A stretch of DNA of 64,000 nt from NCBI GenBank assembly GCA_022749755.1, contig CM040441.1, forward strand, positions 16,679,475 through 16,743,474. Reading direction: 5' to 3'. Numbering within the stretch: the first letter of the stretch is position 1; every line of letters starts with the position of its first letter. Below are positions 37,440 through 47,829 of this stretch, in pieces. Both the position numbers and the translations under genes were made by a program. Source of the stretch: Azadirachta indica. Taxonomy: Eukaryota > Streptophyta > Magnoliopsida > Sapindales > Meliaceae. The notes below the pieces were generated by a model. That model was not told the origin of the DNA. It saw nothing but the letters and a program-made list of their open reading frames with translations, and made no database searches.

Positions 37440-39170
37440 TTGGGCTGATCTTTCTCTTGCAAAAGATATATATGAATCTAAATAACCATTCTTAATCAGG
37501 TCTTCAACATGTCTTTTCAAAGTTATATACTCTTTAGTGGTGTGACCATGATCCCAATGATACGAGCACCTCTTGCCTCTGTTTCTTAAATCAAGGGGTT
37601 ACAACATTTTTCTCAATTCAATAGCAAGTCCCCGCTGTCTAATATCCTCCTAACTAGTTTCAATTAGAGCATTTAATGGCATAAATTTTTGTACCTCTTG
37701 GCTGACCTCTTTTGTATAATGCAGATTTCTACCTTCTCCAGCTTATAAGAAAATTGTTGTTTTTGTTTCAATTTTTAGTCTCTGAAGTCTCAACTTCTAT
37801 CTCAATAATAGTCATGATGATTGGTCCTTTGATACAACTTAGAGGGTCTCCAATCTCTTCTGCCTCATAAGCCTTGTCCCGAGCTTCTAACTTCTATTCT
37901 TTTTTCTAATCTTTTGGTTGATTCTAAAGTTTGACCTAAGTAACAAGAACCCAACTTCTGAATGTTAAAACGCCCTTCTTACTATCGTTTTTCATTTGCT
38001 TCCTACTCTAGTAATATTCCCTCCTTGGCTCTAAGATAGGCTTTTTGGTAAGTGTCATACTTCTTCTTTGTTATCTTGAGCCAGAGCCAACCTGTCCGAA
38101 GCCCTTTCCTCAATCTTTCAAGAGCTATGTTTTCATTGTATGCACCCAGAGCCATGACTTCCTTATTATACTAATCTATGAATAAGCTTTATTTTTCTCC
38201 CTGTTTAATTAACAATAAGCTCTTCACATCTTTTGCTAAAATGAAAGTTCCCTAAAATTTTCTGACAAACTCACGAGCGAGTTATAAAAAAAAAATGAAT
38301 GCTTCCCTTTCTTAGTTTATGATACCAAGTCCTACCTTGCCCTTCTAAAAGGAAGGAGAAAAGTTTACACATTTCATCTTCAATCAGGCCCTGAATATGT
38401 ATTATTTCCTTATATCTTTCAACATAGGATTTAAGATCAGCTTGTCCTGAATATAGGCTTATATAAGACATTTGAATCCCCTAAGGAGGCGTAAAGTCAT
38501 GATGTCAGGACTTAGAAGAGAGGTCATCTCATAATCTTCAACCTTATCTATTTGTTATCTTTCTTCTTTAACCTCTTGTAACTCTTTACGTAACTACTTG
38601 ATTTCTTCCAAAAAAAAACAAAAGAATCAGCAACTTCTATATTAAAGGAATCTACGCATCACTTAGGTCCACCTGTGATTTCGACCTAGTTACCCAAGTT
38701 CTCGACTTCCCGAGTTTCTCTACTAATCCCATGGCCTTATTCCTCTCAAGGTCTTTAGCCTTGCCACATAGAGAGTCTAACCGTCTCCTTGTATTGCCAT
38801 GATGTCTGTCGTCTCCAAATAAAACACATTCATCCTAAGTTACCGACAATGGTGGATCTGATAACAATAGATCTTCCCATTGCCTTTCTGTTGCTTCTCT
38901 CCATTTGTTGATCATCTTTCACATTTTGATTATCATCTTTCCCTGTTCCTCAATTTTTGCTTGAAGTTCTAGTCTTTGCCTTCTTTCATCTTCCAACTTC
39001 TATTCCAAGTCTAAAGGATCTTGGTTAGTTTTATTCACCTAATTTGTCTGATTCACGCAATTTACCTAATTCACCTAATTCGTCTGATTCACCTGATTCG
39101 TCTGATTCCCCTGATTCTTCTGATTCCCCTGATTTTGATGATTTGCCTGATTATCTCCTCCTTCTACCAT
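37440..39170 (-). pseudogene. Decayed Ty3/gypsy-type gag of the LTR element
   Basis: On the minus strand an ATG at 39170 starts 'MVEGGDNQANHQNQGNQKNQ', an Asn/Gln-rich N terminus built from 9- to 12-bp repeats, which reaches a stop about 30 codons in. At 38471-38271 follows the capsid-like stretch 'LKSYVERYKEIIHIQ', 'EMCKLFSFLLEG' and 'TWYHKLRKGSI', the typical plant Ty3 gag signature. At about 37590-37440 lies 'CSYHWDHGHTTKEYITLKRH' and then 'VEDLIKNGYL', the conserved zinc-knuckle-like tail seen in plant retrotransposon gag. Stops and frameshifts separate these pieces, so the gene is dead. This gag order fixes the element as minus-strand. Confidence 0.8.
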
Positions 39171-39246
39171 GGTATTTCTTGCTGCATAAATTTTTTCTAT
39201 GAATTTTTGATTTTTTGTCTTTTTTTCTAAAAACAAAGGCACCAAC

Positions 39247-39713
39247 TGTTGATATTAAATTTCGTCACCTAATATCAATTAGTAAATTTTTAAGTTTATG
39301 TGAGAAAAAAAAAAACTTTTCTCCTTTCTTTTTTCTTCTTTATATACTTACTCATTCTTTAGGTTTTTTAAAATACTAATCTTAGTAGGATCCTAATTAA
39401 GCATAATTTCCATCTTATATTTTAATAAGCTTAAATGAGATCATTAAGGTAATTTTTTTGATGGGTTAAATTGGATATGCCTTTTTTATTAGGCTCGTTG
39501 TCACGTAATGTTTGGGACATGACTAATACAAAATCCTTATTTAAATTGGTCTAAATTAGATCCATCTATTTTGATAAACAAGTGCAACATAAATTGGGTT
39601 TAACCTATTCCGTTTGTTAATTCCAACTGGATGTGAAGGTTTGAAGATAGGTATGTAGAGGATTCGGGAAGTCATCCCCTTATCTATTCCTAATCAGAAA
39701 TTAGGGTCTAACA
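39247..39713 (-). repeat. LTR, right copy (element 5' LTR)
   Basis: It is homologous over its full length to 31565-32028. It has intact TG..CA ends and is immediately followed, in element orientation, by the possible primer-binding site. Confidence 0.85.
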
Positions 39714-40059
39714 TTCATAAAATAAAAACATATATAAATATAAACTATAATATTATATACATTTATTTATGTAAATGAATGATAATGTTATATCATTATT
39801 ATATATCTTCTATTGTCTGCTTAGCATCATGTTCACGCTATCTTTTTCATGACCAACATAGGATAAAGCGACTTCAAATTATTTAACCATAATCTTTTTC
39901 ATTAAATATTTGTAATTACATTGCATTAATTCTCACTAATAACCCATTACTTAATAAGTAAAACCATTTTATACATAAAACAACCAAACATTTACAGCAA
40001 TTTTTAGTATTACAACATATAAAGCTATGCAATTATATATCACAGAGAATTAATTAAGA

Positions 40060-41855
40060 TCATAAAACTTGTCCACTTAATTTTTGTGCACTAACAAAAG
40101 TACCATGAAACCCATAAGGCACCCTACTCGGCAACCTTATCAAAGCCACTTGCTCCATGCTTGAAGCTTTCACTATTACCAATTCCGATTCTTCTCTTCT
40201 TTCATCTCTCACAAAACCCATTATAAATCCTTCATCTTCGCTTTCAATGCCCACCTTTTTACTGTTTTCGGCTACAAACATTGGCTCACCTCCAAAACGA
40301 CGTGCACCGTACATGAATTTTGTCACCTCACCTGTTTCCAAATCAACTTTTGCAAAGCCGCTACACTTGGGCCACGGCTCCGCTATTGCTAGGTAAACAT
40401 ACCGGGTCTCTTTTTACCCAAGAGGTTTCGGTTTACCTGACCCGCCTCTAAACTCATACCCGAAACTATTACTCGTCGAGTTGATTTTCTGGTACTCAAG
40501 TTCATCCGTATTTCGGATAATTCACTCCGTGTCGGGTCTTCGTATTCGTTGAAGACGGAGTCGGGACGGTCCATGCATGATCCGATTACAACAATGGTTT
40601 TGTCACCATTAATACTATCATTTTCTTCCCACGCATTCCATAAATGGAAGCAGAAACAATTTGGTACGTCGATCCATTGAATACCCGAGTCATCAACATC
40701 GTTTTTGGACAAAATTCCAAACCGGGATGCCTTGTTTTTGTCGTAAAGAAGAGGTGAACTGTCTCGAATCATCTCGGATAACTTGAATACCACTTGATGA
40801 TCCGGAATTACGATGCAATTTTCTGTAATGGCAAAGTCGTGAATCATTGTGGGTTGGTTGAGTGTAATATCCACGTCACGTGACTTCCTTCCGTCCGTAC
40901 CAAATATGAAATACTTCAAGTATGGTTTCTTTACAACGTTGTAACTAAGTGCATGCAAATCACCTGTAACAGGATCCACCTTGGGGTGTGCAATCATGGG
41001 ACAGTCGAGCTGATCGTCGAAATTGAAGCGTCTGATCGTTTCAAGTTCGCCGTCTGGTTTGATTTCGACGTGATAAGGAAGATCATCTTCTGACATGGCT
41101 AATAATCTACCGTTGAAAAAAACTAGTCCAGCATTTGCCGTGCCCATGCCACGGGACCCGTCAACCAAGCCCACTCCAACTCGAGCCACGTATAGAGCCA
41201 GCCGAGCTAAACCCAAGTGGCCATGCAGCTCGCCAATTGGTTTAGGAAACACTGCCCTACCATATTCAGCTTCCTGTACTAGCCGGCTCGTACGAGTATA
41301 CCTACAGCTATAGCTAGCTTTATTGTCATCTCCCAATGTCACAGCATGAATCATACCATCACCGTCAAATAAATGGTGACCACCTGGGGGTGCAAACATA
41401 GGATTAGCACCATTTCTGACATAAACGCCACGTAAGCAAGTTGGAATCCAGCCAAAAACTCGTAACCCCTGATGAACTGGGCACTCCTCCACCGGAGCAA
41501 AATTGCCTGAAATCTGAATCGTTGGATCGATCGATTTTGGTAAACTTTTTCCTTTCTCAAAGAAGACTATCAGATACTCGTCAATTTTGTCAAGAGCCGA
41601 AGCTGCAAGCTTCTGGAGTGGATTCAAATGAAATGGGTGGTTGGGTTTTGTTGGCTTTAACAAAAGTTTTGTGCCTTCCGGCTCCGGTAGTGGCGGTAGC
41701 GGGGTTGGGAGAGGCGGCAGCGGCGGCAGTTTATAAGGTATTTTTTTCTTTGAAGGATTAGCGAGAATTTTGGAAGTAAAATTTGGATATCGAGCAAGAG
41801 TTGTTTCATGTTTACAGAGAGGTGGGCTGGCGAAGAATTGAAGAGAAGCTTGCAT
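40060..41855 (-). pseudogene. CCD4: Carotenoid cleavage dioxygenase 4, copy 2, frameshifted near the C terminus
   Basis: This is an intronless paralogue of 25224-27004, closely similar along its length. The long frame (start chosen at 41855, the ATG of MQASLQFF shared with copy 1) runs through the first three iron-binding histidines ([24 protein letters not shown]) and then ends at '[12 protein letters not shown]'. Compared with copy 1 there are two extra bases in 'gggtctctttttaccc' (about 40407-40416). With them removed the gene reads 597 residues. The rest of the protein, including the fourth histidine in YGFHGTF, is in another frame (40341-40060). A truncated product would lack about 110 residues and one iron ligand, so activity is unlikely unless the indel is an error. 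An upstream in-frame extension to 42026 overlaps promoter-like sequence and is probably not translated. Relative to copy 1, about 46 bases containing the TATA box are missing upstream. Confidence 0.9.
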
Positions 41856-42022
41856 GGTTAAAAATGTAAAGAAAGAAACTAAGCGGTGAGAAGATGGTAC
41901 TGGAAAGAATATGGTGAGAAGAAAGTGGCAAGTGCTGTCAGTGGAGAGATAAGGAGCACAGCACAGCACAGCACGTCTAGCAACCGAGACTACGTATAGA
42001 CACGCGGAAGATGATTTGGAGG

Positions 42023-42037
42023 ACATTTATATATATA
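42023..42037 (-). promoter_or_regulatory. Possible substitute TATA box for CCD4 copy 2
   Basis: The minus strand reads TATATATAAATG in a block that copy 1 does not have. It is about 175 bases from the ATG, further than the TATA box of copy 1. Function is inferred only from motif and position. Confidence 0.3.
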
Positions 42038-42162
42038 CGTACCATCCCTAATCACTTTCTGAAATTCCTGCCTAATACATTTGATTAAGCGCTAATTAAA
42101 GTGTTTTTAAATTTCGTATGTATGGAATTTAATTTAATGGAAGTTTTCTAATTTATTATTGT

Positions 42163-42788
42163 CACGTGGAAAACAACATGTAAGTCCTAGTTTGACTCCA
42201 CGTTCTGTTCGTATATGCACATGCGGAAATTATTATTTTACTGCAAAGATGATATATATTACCGTATACAAACAAAAGCAATACCCTATACCACATGCAT
42301 TACTATTAGCATACGTACGAGCTAGGATTTCAACAAATGCGAAACTAAAATTTTTTTTTTTCAACAATTCCAAATGTAAAAACAATACTTAGAATAATTA
42401 TTTTTAATAATTTATGCAATTAGTCATACAACGTGTAGGGGAATAAGGATGAAGCAGCAGTCTAGCAGAAGTGTGATGATGCAAATGAGAAAATAGGAAA
42501 CTAAAAATATTTATGAAAGCTCTGAATCACATGAAAAACACGTGGATTAGAGCGTGGCGATGGGCCTGCATTAGCTGAGTGAAATGGTCTTCCAATAAGT
42601 CATAAACACCTTTTGTTTCCCACGTGGCAGCCCACTTCTTTCATTTCGAATACTGAAGTCTACGTTCTCTCTTTCTCTTCCGTTTTAGGTTACGTGTACT
42701 CATATTAAACGACATGTCTTTCATATTTTGATGAATAACGTGTCCTATTTCCAACACGTGGCTTTAGGGTGCTATTCAAGTCCACGTG
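42163..42788. promoter_or_regulatory. Cluster of five perfect G-boxes upstream of CCD4 copy 2
   Basis: CACGTG occurs at 42163, 42539, 42621, 42755 and 42783, with further ACGTG cores near 42206, 42430, 42692 and 42739. This is far denser than expected in AT-rich DNA. G-boxes bind bZIP and bHLH factors (ABF, HY5 and PIF families) in light and ABA responses. The cluster may regulate CCD4 copy 2 or be a leftover promoter of something now lost on the plus strand. Confidence 0.55.
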
Positions 42789-43519
42789 GAGTTGTTTTGA
42801 TTTCATCGGAGATTTTGCTGTTATTTATGATTCCTCGGGGAATTTGTATGGGAGGATCATGCCTTACAAATTTGCACACAAGTGCTACTTCTAATTTTTT
42901 AATGTTCAAATTAAATAATAACATTAAATAATAAATGTTTAACACCTTATATTCAAGTTCTAAATCTAATATATTTTTAGAAGCATTTTATTCTAGAAAA
43001 TAACTTTTTATCTAATTTAGCTAAATATTTTAAAATAAATCTAAAAAATACTTTTAAATATATAAAATTGTAAAAATTTATATGATCCACAATATTCACG
43101 TACACTACATATAATTACTTTGTTAGACAAAATAAAAAATGACATTAATTCTTTTAATTGTGCTTAAACTAAATATATAGACTAATTAAAGTAATAAATT
43201 AACTTAAACTAAAAAACCCAAAAACTAAAAAAAAAAAATAGATAATACTAATAAAACTTAAAGAAGAAATCAATTTAATAAGACAAAAAATAATGAGAGT
43301 AAATAGACATATTTGTATTCTAACATACTAAACATATTTCATTACATTCAGAGACTTAAGTAACACAAAAGAATAATGCAACTATTCTTACTTATATGCC
43401 ACTTAAGATTATTAGTGGCAACAAAATATGGATATGCCAAGTATCCTTTATAAATTATTTGTTTAAGAAAATTAAAGTGTACTTTGGGGTGAGGTAAGGG
43501 TTTTAATTCGACAAAAAGA

Positions 43520-43571
43520 AAATATATAAATCAACCGTTTAAATTAAATATATAAATCAACCGTTTAAATT
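43520..43571. repeat. Perfect 26-bp tandem duplication
   Basis: 43520-43545 and 43546-43571 are identical, centred on 'aaatcaaccgtttaaatt'. Confidence 0.95.
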
Positions 43572-43642
43572 AATGAAAGTTAAAATTTTCGGAGGAGTAT
43601 GATCAACTAGCTAATTTTAACACAAAAAAGAAGGAATGATGG

Positions 43643-43680
<38 letters not shown>
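43643..43680. repeat. Interrupted (AT)n microsatellite
   Basis: An AT run is interrupted once by 'ac' near 43655. It is a length-variable marker type of sequence. Confidence 0.9.
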
Positions 43681-45413
43681 GAGTGTAATAGAGAAGTGTT
43701 TGGTAGTAACTAGAGTGGTTAGTGAACAAGGCATTAGCAGTGGATAATAAGTGTAACAAAAAAAAAATATATGTGGTAGGTCATAGCTCAGTCCAGAAGT
43801 ACAAAGAAGAAAGGATGGACAAAATTTATAATTTTGATCTTTCACGAATTTAAAGAGAAAAATAAATGTGATATACGAAAGACACTTAGAGTTTTCGACA
43901 AAAATTAATAGTCAGTCAAATTTTGATTTAATGTTAAATATTAGATAAGAACATACAAATGTATAAGTTTTCAGTTTTAAATATTAATTTATGTTCAACA
44001 AATATATGATTTTATTGTACTACGCATATTTTATATGTTACTATTAGATTTTATTATGTTAAAAATTAATTTTTACCTTTCAAAAAGAAATTAAAATCTT
44101 AATCAAAGAAATATTAAAGTCTAACTGGATATTAGTAAAATTAAAAATGGTGATTTATTATATAAATAGTGGCTTATATATATATATATATATAAATAAA
44201 AGGATCTGCAGCCGTATAGAAAATATTTAAATCTAATGATTTATAAATAATATAAAAAAATTTATAAAATTAATAGGTTATTGATTCTCTTTATATATAT
44301 TCTTCACAGTTAAAGGATTTAAATTTATTAAGTACAGAAACAGTGAAACCACATCTCTATTATCTCTTGATCATTATGTCATGTCCGTAAAAAGTTAACA
44401 AAATTATAAATTTATATAATACTAGTGTCACATAAAATATGAAAAGAGAAAATGTGCGATCAATTACGTACAAAGTCAATGTTCTAAATCATAATAAGAT
44501 TTAGAGTGATGTATTACCACCCTTTCAAAAATTTTATAAAACTCCTTTTCTTCATTTATCCCATTAAAAATATATTGAAATTAAAAATTTCTTATAATAC
44601 TTCATTAATCTCAAAATTAATTCTCATTGTCTCATTTCCTTGTAAACCTTAGTATTATCATTTTTCTTTTACTAATTCAATCTTTTTCTTCAAAATATAC
44701 TCTATAAAGAAAATTTTTATCAAACGTCAAATTGTGATAAAAAAACTTTATTCTTTCTCTACCCATAATTATTTTGTTTACCAATTTAACTCTTTTGAAT
44801 ATACATATTGATAATTTAGGGTTTTAAAAAAGAGAAGAAAGAAGATTTATGTTAAGTAAATGTTAAAAATCTATTTCTTTTAATAATTCTATTTTTTAAA
44901 GTATTCTCTTATTTTGTTTATTATTATTTTTATAAATTTCTCCTTTATCAAAATCTACTCAAAAAATAAAAATGGATATGATAATGATAGTGAACAATAG
45001 GCCTACATGGGCTTGTTTGACATCATAGAAATGGATAATGACCTTAGAACACATATTTGCCTTTTATCCTCACTTTATCTTATATATTGTTTTACAAATT
45101 TTACAAATGAATTTACTAAAGAATATTTTCTTTGAACAATGCAAATTATCCTTTTATATATACTTCAATCATAATTTTGTTCGACCTTAATTTTTTTTAA
45201 AAAAATTAATGTTATAATTTCTTTAAAAAATAGTAAAATTATTAAAATATATAACTATTTTTTCAAAAACACATAGAAACATAGTCTTAATATAAAAAAT
45301 AACTGAAAATGATAACTTTTTATTAACAATTTAGTTTTGACAACCTAACAAAAACTTATTCAAAATTGGTCAATCTCACAACTGTAGACTAAAATACCCC
45401 TATTACCAAGATT

Positions 45414-45600
45414 ACGTTTGATATAACTTTTCAAATAAAATTTTTTAAAGTAGAGTTTTATCGTAAAACTTTTTATGAGTAGAGTTTTTAATAAAAATTT
45501 ATTAATCGTTTGATTATTATAAATAATTTTCTAAAAAAAATTTGAATAATTAATTTAATAGATAAATTTTTAATATTTTATTTTAAAAAAATAACGTAAA
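45414..45600. repeat. Dispersed AT-rich repeat, copy 1
   Basis: It resembles 58555-58710: both have, in order, 'agtagaattttt'-like DNA, 'ttattaat(c/t)(g/a)tttg(a/t)tt', 'ataaataattttt', 'aataattta' and 'ttaaa(a/g)aaataacgtaaa'. It probably belongs to an unclassified non-autonomous element family. Confidence 0.5.
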
Positions 45601-47024
45601 ATTTTTTAAATAAAATAAAGGTATTTTAGATAATTTTACTTTTTACAAAAGTTAGAGAAATTTTACTGCTAAAAACTCAAATTTTGAGATTTTTCTAATA
45701 AAAGAAAAATAATTTTTTTTAATTTTTTAAAAATCTTTTTTTATTATCGACCAAATGACATTAAAAAATTTAAAAAGCGTTTTTATCATTAAAAAAGACT
45801 TTTTGACTAATGAAAAAATCAAATTAAACTGGCACTAACAAAATACGAAAATTACTCTCAAATTAGTATAACATATACTTTCAAATCATTATAATAACTT
45901 TTGATTTGCGGCATTCAAGTTGATATAGTACTTTCAAGCATATTATACTACAATACTTTCGAGCGCTTGGAAGTTTGAATGCTCAAAAATGAGAAAAGCA
46001 AAAGTGAAAAAGATAATTTTGATAATTTTAATCATAAAGGACATTTTTATCCAAAGGTTTGGAAACTAATCAATTTTAAATAAATTTTGTTATATGATTA
46101 AAATTAAAATTTTAATATAAAAAGTGATCATTTTAAAAAATTTAATATAATTCTAAAATAACATTTATAGCCTTAAGACTAGTGGACTTTGACATGATTC
46201 CGATAAACCCAATTCGTGTTTTACAAAATTACTAGCAGATGACAGGCCCTAACACATAACACAGCTGGGCCAACCAATTCTTTAACGAGCCCAAGTATTG
46301 ATGCTTATGGCCCATTCGGTATCTTTCTATTAATAAATTGTTTTTGTAAAAATTATATTTTATATGAAAAATAATAGAAAATTGAATTTGCAGTTTTATG
46401 GCCCAACTATCCCATCATGTGCTTAAATATTACTTTCTGAGACTTAAAAAAAAATTATGTCTAATACTAGTGTCTAAAACATTTTTGTATTTTTATAAAT
46501 ATCATTGTTGAAATAATTATTATTGTCGAAAATAAAATATCATATAATTAGTCATTTTAAATATTGTAAAATATATAAACCAATTAATAAAAATCACTTC
46601 ATATGCGAGTTGAAATAATTACTTAGAGTTCTTGATAATATTCTAAAATAAAAGAAACAATTAGCACATGATATATCTATGTAAAGTCCAATTTTTTAAT
46701 ATAATTCATAAGTGATTTTTATTTTAAATTAACCATTAGATTACGTTTTCAATAACAATAATTTAGCAATTCAAACGGAGCGATGTGAGAATGCATGCTC
46801 TATAACCTAAACGTTTATTATGAATATCTTGATTTTTCTTAAGGTCAAATTATTGAATTTAAATAAATAGAGATTCTCTTTATATAAAATTGAGATATCG
46901 TGAAAACTTGTAAATACGTTGTTATCCATTTACAATTTTACGGTGAATTTTGGAAGTCAAATCAAACGGCAGGCAAAGCGCTCGTAATTGCAAGATTGTC
47001 CAGGCTTAGTCATCTCATCCAACG

Positions 47025-47285
47025 GTGACAAACATTTCAGTTGATGACATGGAGATACGTTGGTTGTACGGAATATATTCTCTGCTTCCAAAAATATTTG
47101 AAAGAGTGATTTGCACTTCTAAGGATCACATCGCTGTTTCTCTTTTCCCTATGCCAGCACGCATTCCAAGATATCTAAAATCTTGTCTTGAACAACAGTA
47201 TTCCACGCGCGTTGAAGCGCGTTGTGCGCTCCCTTCCATCAAGTTCCTTGCCTTGTACGGCAATATTGACATTGTTGTTGTCTGA
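47025..47285 (+). CDS. Small ORF of 86 codons in a locally GC-richer island, unknown
   Basis: I do not recognise this frame (starts MTNISVDDMEIRWLYG). It stands out because 46960-47290 is noticeably less AT-rich than the several kilobases on either side and includes 'ccacgcgcgttgaagcgcg'. No signal peptide, membrane segment or known motif is seen. It may be a small gene, an exon of something larger, a decayed fragment, or chance. No splice partners were identified. Confidence 0.2.
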   Translation: MTNISVDDMEIRWLYGIYSLLPKIFERVICTSKDHIAVSLFPMPARIPRYLKSCLEQQYSTRVEARCALPSIKFLALYGNIDIVVV

Positions 47286-47687
47286 GAAACGGACAAATTT
47301 TGTCTTTCATTTTTCTTATTTTAATAATGTGTATTTTCATTTCGAAACTTTGGTCAAACAAATCAAATCAAATCAAAATATGGTTTGCTTTATTCAACTT
47401 TTACAATTTAGTCGCTGCTTAAAAAAAAATGTATCATAGGCCTATTGATAAAGTAAAATAAATCATAATCTCATTTATTATTTTGTCAATGTCTTATATA
47501 TATAATAGTAATTCCGGCCTTCGTGTTGTGTCAATTAAAAATATAATATATTTTAAATTAATTCAAATTCAATTTATTTAATAATCGTATCAAGAATTGA
47601 AATATTAATTCGACTCATTTAATAATTGTATTACTCATTTAATAATAATATCATTCGTTTAATATATTTTTTAACATATTTAATATA

Positions 47688-47817
47688 GACAGGATTAGCA
47701 GCATTTTTTCATGCAAAATCTTATATCAATTGTAAATCGTTAGATGTGTTTATATTTAACGGTTTATAATTGATATAAAATTTTATGTTAAAAAAAAAAA
47801 GCTGCTGATTCTGTCCC
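47688..47817. mobile_element. 130-bp foldback element (MITE) with a 10-bp target-site duplication
   Basis: The two ends, 'gacaggattagcagc' and 'gctgctgattctgtccc', are inverted repeats, and pairing continues inward ('ttatatcaatt' with 'aattgatataa', 'aaatcgtta' with 'taacggttt'), so nearly the whole element folds into a hairpin. It is flanked by a perfect direct repeat ATTTAATATA at 47678-47687 and 47818-47827. A 9-11 bp duplication is characteristic of Mutator-type transposons, so a Mutator-derived MITE is likely. The AT-rich duplication could partly be chance. Confidence 0.8.
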
Positions 47818-47829
47818 ATTTAATATATA

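Larger units (their letters stand above)
31565..39713 (-). mobile_element. LTR retrotransposon with a gag remnant and no visible pol
   Basis: Two direct repeats of about 465 bp (31565-32028 and about 39247-39713) bound 7.2 kb of internal DNA. Read on the minus strand the LTRs begin TGTTAGAC and end ATATCAACA, the usual TG..CA form, and the gag lies next to the right-hand LTR, so the element is oriented leftwards. After that LTR the minus strand reads GTTGGTGCCTTTG, a possible degenerate primer-binding site. A decayed Ty3-type gag is present. I saw no protease, reverse transcriptase or integrase motif, so it resembles non-autonomous gag-only elements, or has lost pol. The LTRs differ at many positions, indicating an old insertion. 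No convincing 5-bp target duplication was found. It separates the two CCD4 copies. Confidence 0.8.
42900..45410. other. AT-rich intergenic DNA with microsatellites
   Basis: No gene was recognised. It contains a perfect 26-bp tandem duplication at 43520-43571, an interrupted (AT)n tract at 43643-43680 and another at about 44176-44193. Confidence 0.55.

Noticed and set aside
39021..39230. 69-codon plus-strand frame of repeated Ile/Leu/His
   Set aside because: It is the antisense shadow of the Asn/Gln-rich repeat at the start of gag.
31550..39723. 8-bp direct repeat 'cataaaat' near both outer ends of the LTR element as target duplication
   Set aside because: It does not lie directly against the LTR ends, is longer than the usual 5 bp, and is AT-rich. 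Chance is likely.
41856..42026. 57-codon N-terminal extension of CCD4 copy 2
   Set aside because: It overlaps the region homologous to the promoter of copy 1, and MQASLQFF is the conserved start in both copies.
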